From the NCBI RefSeq assembly GCF_000381265.1, contig NZ_KB906253.1:806001-870000 (forward strand): 64,000 bases of DNA, read 5' to 3'. Below are positions 8,826-16,200 of the stretch, piece after piece. The translations under genes were made by a program, and so were the position numbers. Source of the DNA: Curvibacter lanceolatus ATCC 14669. Its GTDB lineage: Bacteria > Pseudomonadota > Gammaproteobacteria > Burkholderiales > Burkholderiaceae_C. Position 1 is the stretch's first letter. Each line of letters opens with the position of its first letter. The notes beneath the pieces are model-generated. The model had not been told where the DNA came from, made no database searches, and saw nothing but the letters and a program-made list of their open reading frames with translations.

Positions 8826-9950
8826 TCAACTCAGGTGGGCAGGCACGTCCAGGTCCTGCGGCAACATGGGGGCCTGCAGCCTTTGGCCCGTTTGAAAGGC
8901 CTTCATTTGCAGCACATAGTTCAGCACCAACGCCACGGCGGTGTAGAGCGGAATGGGAATCTGCTGCTGCACCTGGCTGGTGTTGTAGATGGCCCGCGCC
9001 AGCGGCGGCAGTTCCAACACCTCAAGGCCTGCACCACGGGCGATCTCGCGGATGTAAAGGGCCATCTCATCGATGCCCTTGGCCACCACGTAAGGCGCCT
9101 GGGCGCGTTTTTCGTCGTACTTCAAGGCCACCGCATAGTGCTCGGGGTTGACGATCACGACGTCGGCGGTGGGCACCGCGGTGCGCACGCTGCGCCGCGC
9201 CAGCTGCCGCTGCAGTTGGCGGATGCGGTTCTTGACTTCAGGGCGCCCCTCGTTGTTCTTGTGTTCATCCTTCTGTTCCTGCTTGCTCATGCGCTGCCCG
9301 CGCAGAAAGAAGAACACCTGGGCCGGCAGGTCGATCAGGCCGAACAGCAGAAACACCAGCACCATGCCCAGAACGCCCCCCAGCACCTGGTCCAAGCCTT
9401 GGCTCAAGGCCTCGGGCAAAGGCAGGGCCTGCAAGCGCAGGTACTGCGCCGGCATCTGCCGACACAGGCTCCAGAGCACCGCGCCCAACAAGGCCGCCTT
9501 GCCAACCGAGGCCCCTACCCCAGCCAGGTGCTTGGGCGTCAACAGGCGCCCCAGATTGCTGGCTGGGCTCAAGCGCTGCCATTGCGGCGCCAGGTGGGAG
9601 CCCGACCACACCCAGCCCCCGGGCACCAGCGACGCCAGCACCCCGGCCAGCGGCACCAGCAACAGCGGCAGCACCATTTTCAGCAACAGCAGGGTCGCCG
9701 TCAGGAACAGCATCGACCAGGCGTTGTCCGGGGTGCCATCGCCCGACAGATCGGCCAAGGCATAGGCAAACAATTGGCGAAACTCCGCCAAGTACCCAGG
9801 TGCCAGCCAGACTGTGAGGTACAGGCTGCTCAGCAGCGCCAATGCGGTGGCCAGCTCGCGCGAGCGAGCCACCTGCCCCTGCTCGCGGGCCTTGCGCAGT
9901 TTCTGGGGCGAGGCCTTTTCGGTCTTGTCACCCGCGCCGGACTGGCTCAT
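8826..9950 (-). CDS. flhB: Flagellar export switch protein FlhB
   Basis: This 374-residue export-gate component has a charged N-terminus (KTEKASPQKLRKAREQGQVARSREL), four hydrophobic segments between about 35 and 215, and a cytosolic C-terminal domain. FlhB cleaves itself at Asn-Pro in an NPTH loop to switch export from rod/hook to filament substrates. Here the motif is NPEH at 268-271: the Asn-Pro scissile bond and His are kept while Thr is Glu, a variant seen elsewhere in the FlhB/YscU family. Its start overlaps the fliR stop by 4 bp, giving translational coupling. Confidence 0.97.
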   Translation of the reverse strand: MSQSGAGDKTEKASPQKLRKAREQGQVARSRELATALALLSSLYLTVWLAPGYLAEFRQLFAYALADLSGDGTPDNAWSMLFLTATLLLLKMVLPLLLVPLAGVLASLVPGGWVWSGSHLAPQWQRLSPASNLGRLLTPKHLAGVGASVGKAALLGAVLWSLCRQMPAQYLRLQALPLPEALSQGLDQVLGGVLGMVLVFLLFGLIDLPAQVFFFLRGQRMSKQEQKDEHKNNEGRPEVKNRIRQLQRQLARRSVRTAVPTADVVIVNPEHYAVALKYDEKRAQAPYVVAKGIDEMALYIREIARGAGLEVLELPPLARAIYNTSQVQQQIPIPLYTAVALVLNYVLQMKAFQTGQRLQAPMLPQDLDVPAHLS

Positions 9951-10726
9951 GACACCGGCCCTCCCAGCACCTGCCGAAGCAATTCGAACACCTGGCTTGT
10001 CAGCCTCAGGTAGTGCTCAGGCAGCGCGCTGGCCAAGCCAGCCAAAAGGTACAGGCCCAGCAGGGTGACCACCGAAAAACCCAGCGAAAACAAGTTGAGG
10101 GTGGGCGCCACCCGGGCCAGAAAGCCAAAGCCGATTTGCACCAGCAAGGTGGCAAAAACGATCGGCAGGGCCAGCAGCAAGGCCGCCGAAAACACCCAGG
10201 ACACGTTGTAGACCACCAGCTGCAGCGTCGGCACACGCAGGCCTGAACCCACCGGCCATTGCTGAAAGCTGGCGCCAGCCACCTGGGTCAACATGAGATG
10301 GCCATCCATTGAAAAGAACACCAGAATGCCCAGCACAGACAACAGGCTGGACACCACATCGGACGAGACCCCGCTCACAGGGTCATTCATCACCGCCATC
10401 GACAACCCCATCTGCGAAGAAACCAGATAGCCCAGCACCATGATGGCGGAGGTGCAGAAATGCAGTGCCAGACCCAGCACCCCACCGATCGCTGCCTGCT
10501 CCAGCGTGGCAACGACCGCCTGCAGCGACAGGGGATCGATCGCGGCGACAGGCGTTGCCACTGGCAGCATCACAACGGCCAGCACGAGTGCCAACAGCAC
10601 CCGCACGGTGACAGGCACCGTGCCATCGCCCAGCACCGGAGCGGCACTGAACAGCGCCAGCATGCGGCAAAACGGCCACCACAGCGCGGTGAGCTGGGCC
10701 AGCAGGTCGGGAAACAGCGCCTCCAT
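9947..10726 (-). CDS. fliR: Flagellar export gate protein FliR
   Basis: This is a 259-residue membrane protein with about six hydrophobic segments, beginning MEALFPDLLAQLTALWWPFCRML. It keeps FliR features such as PVLGDGTVPVTVRVLLALVLA near residue 30 and the NDPVSGVSSDVVSSLL segment. FliR contributes one subunit to the FliP5-FliQ4-FliR1 export core in the inner membrane. It is 18 bp after fliQ and overlaps flhB by 4 bp. Length and hydrophobic profile are normal and I see no damage. Confidence 0.95.
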   Translation of the reverse strand: MEALFPDLLAQLTALWWPFCRMLALFSAAPVLGDGTVPVTVRVLLALVLAVVMLPVATPVAAIDPLSLQAVVATLEQAAIGGVLGLALHFCTSAIMVLGYLVSSQMGLSMAVMNDPVSGVSSDVVSSLLSVLGILVFFSMDGHLMLTQVAGASFQQWPVGSGLRVPTLQLVVYNVSWVFSAALLLALPIVFATLLVQIGFGFLARVAPTLNLFSLGFSVVTLLGLYLLAGLASALPEHYLRLTSQVFELLRQVLGGPVS

Positions 10727-10744
10727 CCGCAGCCGGCCCTGTCC

Positions 10745-11017
10745 TCACACCGCCAGCGCAGCGGCGCGCTCGAAGATGTGCACGCAAAAATCCATCAGGT
10801 GACCGGCCATCCAGCGGCCCATCACGATCAGGGCCAGCAGCGTCACAAGCAGACGAGGCAAAAAGCTCAGGGTCTGCTCATTGATCTGGGTGGCGGCCTG
10901 AAACAGGCCGACCAGCAAGCCGATCAACAGACCTGGCAGCACCAGCACCACCACCAGCAGCATCACCAGGCGCAGGCTTTCGCTCACGAGATCCACAGCC
11001 ACATCCGGGGTCAGCAT
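10745..11017 (-). CDS. fliQ: Flagellar export gate protein FliQ
   Basis: This 90-residue protein has two strongly hydrophobic helices (about 15-42 and 52-73) separated by the conserved loop QAATQINEQTLSFLPRLL, the family signature. FliQ packs around the FliP-FliR core of the export channel. It starts one base after the fliP stop, so coupling to fliP is likely. Confidence 0.96.
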   Translation of the reverse strand: MLTPDVAVDLVSESLRLVMLLVVVLVLPGLLIGLLVGLFQAATQINEQTLSFLPRLLVTLLALIVMGRWMAGHLMDFCVHIFERAAALAV

Positions 11018-11018
11018 C

Positions 11019-11786
11019 TCAGTAGGCCCTCACACTGGTGACCAAGGTGTTGACCGTCAGGGTCCAACCGTCCACCAGCACGAACAGCAGCAGCTTCAGA
11101 GGCAGCGAGATCACCAGCGGCGACAACATCATCATGCCCATGGCCATGAGCACCGAGGACACCACCAGGTCGATCACCATGAAGGGGATGAACAACATGC
11201 AACCGATCTGAAACGCCGTCTTCAGCTCACTCAGCACAAAGGCAGCCAGCTTCACGGTGAAGGCGTGAGAAGCAGCATCGCTGACCGGTGCCTCATGGGC
11301 CAGGGTGGATATCTGCTGGAGCGCGGCTTTGCTGGTCTGGGCCAGCATGAAGGCCGACAGGGGCACGGACGCCTCACGCAACGCAGCCTCCAGGCCGATG
11401 CGGTCCTGGTCATACGGTAGAAAGGCTCGCTCCCAGATCTGCTCACCCACCGGCTGCATGACCAGCAGCGTGAGGATCAAAGCCACCCCCGTCACGATGC
11501 GGTTGGGCAGGCCTTGCTGCAGCCCCAGCGCCTGGCGCAGCAAAGACAGCACGATCACAAAGCGCACGAAACTGGTCATCATCAACATCAGCACGGGCAA
11601 CAGCCCGAGCAGGGTCATGATGACCAGGATCTGGGTCTTGACCGTGAACTCGGTGCCGCCCGCCGTGGCGTGGGAACCCAGCACGGAGAGGGTGCCGGCG
11701 GCCTGTGCCGGCAAGGCGACATACAGCGCGCAGGCGAGCAACACCAAGGCCGCCGCGGAGCGGCCCGCAAAAAATTGGGTGCACAT
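11019..11786 (-). CDS. fliP: Flagellar export gate protein FliP
   Basis: This 255-residue protein has an N-terminal signal peptide (about 1-28, ending PAQAA), as is usual for FliP. The family signature follows: KTQILVIMTLLGLLPVLMLMMTSF and FVRFVIVLSLLRQALGLQQ, then later FVLSELKTAFQIGCMLFIPFMVIDLVV. It forms the pentameric entry of the export channel. I chose the ATG at 11786 because it opens the signal peptide, while a longer frame (to 11843) would overlap fliN. FliO, the usual FliP assembly helper encoded just upstream, is absent: the fliN stop is only 10 bp away. Confidence 0.96.
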   Translation of the reverse strand: MCTQFFAGRSAAALVLLACALYVALPAQAAGTLSVLGSHATAGGTEFTVKTQILVIMTLLGLLPVLMLMMTSFVRFVIVLSLLRQALGLQQGLPNRIVTGVALILTLLVMQPVGEQIWERAFLPYDQDRIGLEAALREASVPLSAFMLAQTSKAALQQISTLAHEAPVSDAASHAFTVKLAAFVLSELKTAFQIGCMLFIPFMVIDLVVSSVLMAMGMMMLSPLVISLPLKLLLFVLVDGWTLTVNTLVTSVRAY

Positions 11787-11796
11787 CGGCTCGGTC

Positions 11797-12165
11797 TCAG
11801 CGGTTCCGGTCGAGGGCCAGAAGATCAAGCTCGTCCAGCTCAACCACTTTCAGGCCGTAGTTTTCGCCCGCCACCACCACTTCGCCGCGCCCTATCGGCG
11901 TACCGTTGACATGGATCACCAGAGGCGTGCCAGCCAGGGTATCGAGCTCAACCACACTGTCGTGCTCCAAGGCCATGAGCTTGTCCAGCGTGATCTCGGC
12001 TGAGCCGACCTCCAGGGTCAGGGTGACCTGGATCTTGCGCAGCATCTGCGGCAGGTCCCTTACCACGCGCGCAGACAGCTCGCCCTGGGCCGGCGCCGCA
12101 ATGGCCTCTGCGTCCACGGTGAAATCGTCAAGCAAGGGGTCGAGTGCGAGTGAATCTTGACTCAT
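11797..12165 (-). CDS. fliN: Flagellar C-ring protein FliN
   Basis: This 122-residue protein has an acidic N-terminal tail (about 1-40) and a C-terminal SpoA/surface-presentation domain (about 45-118) with LRKIQVTLTLEVGSAEITLDKLMAL and GEVVVAGENYGLKVVEL. FliN forms the bottom of the cytoplasmic C-ring and binds FliH to bring export substrates to the gate. The start at 12165 is the ATG 10 bp after the fliM stop. With fliH and most of fliG missing from this locus, its ring partners would have to come from another flagellar system. Confidence 0.95.
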   Translation of the reverse strand: MSQDSLALDPLLDDFTVDAEAIAAPAQGELSARVVRDLPQMLRKIQVTLTLEVGSAEITLDKLMALEHDSVVELDTLAGTPLVIHVNGTPIGRGEVVVAGENYGLKVVELDELDLLALDRNR

Positions 12166-12175
12166 GGCGTCACTT

Positions 12176-13054
12176 TCAGGGTATGTCGTTGAATGCGGTG
12201 AGCCACAGCTTGCCCTTGTGCTCGGCCACGGTGGCCGTGAACAGGCGCACATCCTTGACCAACACGTCGGTGCCCTGCAGGCTCACAGGAATGACCGATC
12301 CCGGTCGCAGATCAAACACCTCGCCCAGCGTCAGGCGTCGGCTCAACAGCCGGACCTGCAACTGCAGCGGCAGTCGGCTCGCCAGCGGATCCGCAACGGA
12401 ATCTGCTTCGTCCAGAACCTGCGGGCGGCGAGCTCGCAGACGCTCCAGCAGCAGGTGCATCCAGGCCTCGTCCAGGCTCAGCAGCAGGACGGATCCCACA
12501 CCCGCATCGCCTGGTTCCTGGATGCCCAGCTCCAGAGTCCAGGCCCCCACCGGCTCGCCGGCCTCGCCCAGCCATTGAGGCTGCGCCAGCGCTGCCTGGG
12601 CCGGTTCAGCCCGGACCGGCGCCAGCCCATCGCGCAGACGCTGTGCCAACAGGGCCAGCCAATTCAGCGCCAACTTCTGAGCAAGGCGTTCCTCGGTGCT
12701 GGTCTTCGGCCTGGACTGCCTTTCATCCGATGTCGGGACCGCGGCGGGGCCATAGCGGCAATCCAGCACCTGCAACACCAATCGGCGGTCCAGCGACAGG
12801 GCCAGTCGCCCTTCAGGCAGGTCAACCACCGCCCAGCGCTTCCCGGGGCCTGGTGGGCACTCAGGTCTCATGGCTGCATGGACGACTTCAAAACGGGTGC
12901 CATAGCGCCTGTTCAAGCCCAAACGCAAGGCCTCGGTCAAATCGGCTCCGCAGCGCTTGGCAAAGGCCCCCAGCAGGTGCACCGGGCGCCCGAGCGTACG
13001 CGGATCCAGCACCTGGTGAGACTCTGGCACAGGCCTTTGTGGCTCAGACAACAT
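12176..13054 (-). CDS. fliM: FliM-like flagellar C-ring protein (divergent, no CheY-binding peptide)
   Basis: This protein of about 292 residues ends in a SpoA domain (about 215-292: PLQLQVRLLSRRLTLGEVFDLRPGSVIPVSLQG), which normally joins FliM to FliN. Its position directly upstream of fliN supports FliM. The middle region is strongly diverged from typical FliM. The usual N-terminal CheY-P-binding peptide (LSQxEIDALL) is missing, and the start is instead Pro/Arg-rich. An ATG at 13054 and a GTG at 13066 are possible starts, neither with a clear SD. Without the CheY-binding peptide the motor may not respond to chemotactic switching. It is the first gene of the leftward export operon. Confidence 0.82.
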   Translation of the reverse strand: MLSEPQRPVPESHQVLDPRTLGRPVHLLGAFAKRCGADLTEALRLGLNRRYGTRFEVVHAAMRPECPPGPGKRWAVVDLPEGRLALSLDRRLVLQVLDCRYGPAAVPTSDERQSRPKTSTEERLAQKLALNWLALLAQRLRDGLAPVRAEPAQAALAQPQWLGEAGEPVGAWTLELGIQEPGDAGVGSVLLLSLDEAWMHLLLERLRARRPQVLDEADSVADPLASRLPLQLQVRLLSRRLTLGEVFDLRPGSVIPVSLQGTDVLVKDVRLFTATVAEHKGKLWLTAFNDIP

Positions 13055-13083
13055 GTCAGCAGGCACCGGTATGGATCAAAAAA

Positions 13084-13100
13084 GTTGCACTTATCGCAAC
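13084..13100. promoter_or_regulatory. Inverted repeat upstream of fliM
   Basis: A perfect dyad GTTGC-N7-GCAAC (13084-13088 and 13096-13100) lies 30 bp upstream of the fliM ATG. It is in the A/T-richer divergent region shared with the HTH-receiver gene at 13320. The same half-site GCAAC recurs as ACGCAAC at 13216-13222 and near fliE, so it is a candidate operator for a flagellar regulator. Confidence 0.4.
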
Positions 13101-13319
13101 ATTTATATCGTCACGAGAGAGGGCGTGGGCTATATTGGTCTTCATAGATGGACAGTGGCAACAGACGTCTGCGACCCGGAGAGGCGCTAAAGCCAGGCCC
13201 CAATGAGTGCATTTTACGCAACGCTATTTGTAGCCGCACATATTTGTCTACTTTTTTTAAGCATTTTTGAATTTTTGTCGCGTTAGAAGCCACATTCACC
13301 TGATCAAGAACTCCTCTCG

Positions 13320-14231
13320 ATGGCTACATCCATGACTGAAGTCCTCCCCCAAAGCCCTGACACCGCACACGTGGACGACCCCCACGACAGCCAACCCGCC
13401 AGCCTGGTGTCACGCCGCCTGCACGACTTCTTCGTTCGCCAGGGACTGCCGCGCCACAAACATTCCTCCCAGTTGGCCGTGATCCTCGGGCTGTCCCGGT
13501 CAGGGGCATTTCGCAAATTCCAGGATGGCGCCTTTTCGGCCGCCGATTTACAGGCGCTGGCCGAACACTTCGAGGTCGACATCAGTCTGTTGTTGAGCCA
13601 GACCGCAGCGCCTCAAGCCCAGGCACTGCCAAGTTCTGCTTTGCCACCCGCACCGGCACGCATCGTGTTGGGCGGCCGCAACCTGGCATGCCAGGTCGAG
13701 ATCGGGGACGAACTCGGCGCCAACGACTTCAGCGAGTTGGTGGCCACGCTGCAGGGATCAGAGTGGCAGGTGCATCCCTTTCCAGGTCCGCAAGGCACCC
13801 TTGCTCGCCACAGGGTGATCCAGCTGCTGATCCGCCCCGCACACCGGCAACTGCCACGTGTGGCTGTACTTGAAGACTCGGTCGATCTGGCTGCCAATCT
13901 CAAGGAAGCCTTTGAGGGCGCCGGCTTCCGTGTCGAACTCTTCACCGCTGCGGACGAACTGCTGAACCGAGCGACGACCCAGCCTTTCGATGTCTACCTG
14001 GTGGATTGGTGGCTCAATGGCAAGACCTCGGCCGCGATGATCCAGGCGCTGCGCGCCAGCCAGAGCACCGTGCCCCTGATCCTGACCACGGGGGCCATTG
14101 CCAATGGCTATGCGGTGGAAGACGACATCGTGCGGGTAGCCATGGAACACCGGGTCCAGGTGATCGAAAAGCCGTTTCGCCTGGCTTTGCTGATTTCCCA
14201 GGTACGGCAGTTGCTCGGCGAAAAACTCTGA
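13320..14231 (+). CDS. HTH (BetR-like) plus receiver-domain regulator
   Basis: This 303-residue protein has an N-terminal helix-turn-helix (about 30-95: VSRRLHDFFVRQGLPRHKHS, then VILGLSRSGAFRKFQDG and DLQALAEHFEVD). An intermediate domain (about 110-175) follows, then a C-terminal receiver (about 178-303) with acidic pocket ED at 185-186, phosphoacceptor Asp229 (VYLVDWW), Thr256/257 and Lys284 (EKPF). Receiver-last order is unusual; it agrees with the BetR family of betaproteobacterial regulators as I remember it. The gene converges tail-to-tail on a hybrid histidine kinase ending 7 bp away. Its place between the two flagellar operons suggests that the pair controls this locus, a role taken by LafK in other lateral systems. 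That role is inferred. Confidence 0.8.
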   Translation: MATSMTEVLPQSPDTAHVDDPHDSQPASLVSRRLHDFFVRQGLPRHKHSSQLAVILGLSRSGAFRKFQDGAFSAADLQALAEHFEVDISLLLSQTAAPQAQALPSSALPPAPARIVLGGRNLACQVEIGDELGANDFSELVATLQGSEWQVHPFPGPQGTLARHRVIQLLIRPAHRQLPRVAVLEDSVDLAANLKEAFEGAGFRVELFTAADELLNRATTQPFDVYLVDWWLNGKTSAAMIQALRASQSTVPLILTTGAIANGYAVEDDIVRVAMEHRVQVIEKPFRLALLISQVRQLLGEKL

Positions 14232-14238
14232 ACTGCCC

Positions 14239-15429
14239 TCAGGCAAACGCCTGCAAGGCAGAACGCAAGCGTGCCACGGTGATCGGCTTCTCGAATTTGG
14301 ACACAAAGATCGCATCGACAGCTGCATTGGGCTCGTGGTATGCCGACAAGGCCACGATGGGCGTCTCACGGTTGAAGGCGTCGATGCTGCGCATGCGCCG
14401 GGCCACGTCGTAACCACTGCCATCGCTCAAACGCAAATCCAGAAACACCCCGTCGTATCGCACTGCGGCCAGCATCAGGTCGGCCTGCGCAACACTTTCA
14501 GCCACATCGACCACCGCGCCCAGTGCAATCAGCATGGCCTGCAGGCTGAACCGCACGTCGTCGTTGTCATCCACCACCAGGATGCGCCGCGCAATCTGTC
14601 GCGGCGCTGTCGGCGCCAGTTGCGCCAGGGGTTCCACCTCGACCGGAATCTGCACGATGAAAGCCGAGCCCTCTCCAGGCTGACTCACCACCTGGGCACT
14701 GCCCTGCAACAACTCGGCCATCATCCGAACCACCGCCAGCCCCAGACCACTGCCCGCCGGCAACTGGCTGTCCCGAACAAACGGATCCCAGATCTTCGCG
14801 TCTGGATCGAATCCCGGGCCCTGGTCCATCACAGTGACCGTGAGCCGGGGCGGGTCAGGGTCCACGCGAACCGAGCACACCACTTCGCCAGGACTGGCGT
14901 ATTTGGTGGCATTGGAGATCAGATTGGCAATGATCTGGCGCATCCGCGCGGGATCAGTGATGACCCGGGGACAAGGCTGCGGGTGGTAGCGCGCCACCAG
15001 TTGCACACCTCGCTCGCGCGCGGTGTCTTCATATTCGGCCACGATGATCTGCATCATCAGATCGGGCTGGAACAGCATGGGCGACACCTTCAGCCGGCCG
15101 GCACTCAGGCGGGCGAATTCCACGGTGTCGTTCATTTGTGCTTCCAGCTGCTGGGCGCTGCGACGCAGGCGCCTGAAAGTCTGGTCGTCAGACGGCAGCC
15201 GCCCACTGATCTCCATCAGTTCGACCGAGCTGATGATGGTCTGCAGCGGCGTCAGCATCTCATGGGCCATCATGCCCAGGAACTGATTGCGTGAAGTGAG
15301 CGTCCGGCGGGCCTGCGCCAGTTCAGCCTGGGCCTCGCGACCCCGCCGCAGCAACACCACAACCCACCCCGCCAGCCCCACGGCAGCCACCCATGCCACG
15401 GCGTTCAGGATCTGATTTGCGCTCTCCAT
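14239..15429 (-). CDS. Hybrid histidine kinase with C-terminal receiver
   Basis: This 396-residue kinase has one N-terminal membrane helix (about 9-28) and a short linker without a recognisable sensor domain. A HisKA domain follows (phospho-His56 in MMAHEMLTPLQ), then HATPase with N-box Asn173 (NLISNATKYA), G1 DQGPGFD and G2 GSGLGL, and a receiver with Asp331 (FLDLRLSDGSG) and Lys381 (EKPI). The ATG at 15429 has GAGG about 8 bp upstream; an earlier ATG at 15450 is possible. The lack of an extracytoplasmic domain suggests an internal or protein-borne signal. The convergent HTH-receiver gene is the natural partner; the internal receiver could sink phosphate or relay to it. No Hpt domain is visible nearby. 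Confidence 0.88.
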   Translation of the reverse strand: MESANQILNAVAWVAAVGLAGWVVVLLRRGREAQAELAQARRTLTSRNQFLGMMAHEMLTPLQTIISSVELMEISGRLPSDDQTFRRLRRSAQQLEAQMNDTVEFARLSAGRLKVSPMLFQPDLMMQIIVAEYEDTARERGVQLVARYHPQPCPRVITDPARMRQIIANLISNATKYASPGEVVCSVRVDPDPPRLTVTVMDQGPGFDPDAKIWDPFVRDSQLPAGSGLGLAVVRMMAELLQGSAQVVSQPGEGSAFIVQIPVEVEPLAQLAPTAPRQIARRILVVDDNDDVRFSLQAMLIALGAVVDVAESVAQADLMLAAVRYDGVFLDLRLSDGSGYDVARRMRSIDAFNRETPIVALSAYHEPNAAVDAIFVSKFEKPITVARLRSALQAFA

Positions 15430-15497
15430 TGTCAGCCTCGGCAAGACCATTCTGGTGAACGCAGCGCCGACAGGCCGGCCACAGAACGGCGGTTTAC

Positions 15498-15522
15498 TAC
15501 TTTGTTGCGAAAAATTCCGCAA
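15498..15522. promoter_or_regulatory. Repeat element upstream of the hybrid kinase
   Basis: TACTTTGTTGCG occurs at 15498-15509 and again, identical, at 15645-15656. At the first copy it forms one arm of a dyad TTGCG-N8-CGCAA (15505-15509 and 15518-15522). Both copies lie in the A/T-rich divergent region between the kinase and fliE, so they are candidate binding sites for a shared regulator. Confidence 0.4.
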
Positions 15523-15659
15523 TTATCAACTGTCAAGTCGGCACGACCTCACACCACATCGACCACGCCACCAGCCCCCCGGAGGTTCGAAGCGTCCGCG
15601 ACCCATGAGTGCACGCACCCCGAAAGCGATAGCGGAGTCAAACATACTTTGTTGCGTTA

Positions 15660-15678
15660 TTGTACACATAAAGTACAA
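15660..15678. promoter_or_regulatory. Inverted repeat TTGTAC-N7-GTACAA upstream of fliE
   Basis: A perfect 6-bp dyad with a 7-bp spacer, 147 bp upstream of fliE and immediately after the second TACTTTGTTGCG copy. Symmetry, A/T-rich setting and position between divergent genes make an operator plausible. The binding protein is unknown. Confidence 0.45.
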
Positions 15679-15701
15679 ACATCAACATTTTGTGAAGTTT
15701 T

Positions 15702-15720
15702 TGATGATATTTGTTCATCA
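15702..15720. promoter_or_regulatory. Inverted repeat TGATGA-N7-TCATCA upstream of fliE
   Basis: A second perfect 6-bp dyad with a 7-bp spacer, 42 bp (four helical turns) downstream of the previous one and 104 bp upstream of the fliE start. An ACGCAAC half-site follows at 15753-15759. It is likely part of the control region of the fliE-fliF operon. Confidence 0.4.
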
Positions 15721-15824
15721 CATGTACGTTTTTACTTAAGATGATGCTACTGACGCAACGTTTTATTCAAAACGAGTGAATTACTCATCACCTTTCGCAA
15801 GGTGGGAACGCAAGGAACCACAAC

Positions 15825-16178
15825 ATGGCCCCAGATACCGGACTCACCTCGGGCAACGCAATGACCCAGGATCTGCTGCAGATCAAGGCCCATGCGCAAG
15901 CCCTGGAAGGGACCAGCAACGGAATCGGCGGCGCCGAGAGCGACGCTCAGTCCTCAGGACCTGGCTTCGCGCAACGCATGGCCGATGCGCTGCGCCAAGT
16001 GAATCAGCAGGACCGTGCTGCGGACGAAAAAATGGCAGCGGTCGACACCGGGGCCAGTGACGATCTGGTTGGCGCCATGCTGGCCAGCCAGGAGGCGGGG
16101 CTCTCTTTCTCAATGCTCATGCAGGTGCGCAACAAGGTGATGGGGGCCGTTGAGGAACTCGTCAAGTTGCCTCTTTGA
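15825..16178 (+). CDS. fliE: Flagellar hook-basal body protein FliE
   Basis: This 117-residue protein has a Ser/Gly-rich N-terminal part and the conserved helical C-terminus of FliE (DDLVGAMLASQEAGLSFSMLMQVRNKVMGAVEELVKLPL). FliE is the junction protein between the MS ring and the rod and is an early export substrate. The ATG at 15825 follows AAGGAACCACAAC, a good ribosome-binding site. It begins the rightward operon fliE-fliF-fliG, downstream of several inverted repeats. Confidence 0.95.
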   Translation: MAPDTGLTSGNAMTQDLLQIKAHAQALEGTSNGIGGAESDAQSSGPGFAQRMADALRQVNQQDRAADEKMAAVDTGASDDLVGAMLASQEAGLSFSMLMQVRNKVMGAVEELVKLPL

Positions 16179-16200
16179 GCCCCCGCCAGGAGCCCTCAGC

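Noticed and set aside
7191-10013. 940-codon open frame on the + strand
   Set aside because: It lies antisense to flhA and flhB, which are unmistakable. Long antisense frames are a by-product of G+C-rich third positions, and the translation is Gln/His/Arg-rich without family motifs.
11780-11800. A fliO gene between fliN and fliP
   Set aside because: Only 10 bp separate the two genes and no small membrane protein is encoded nearby; lateral clusters also lack fliO.
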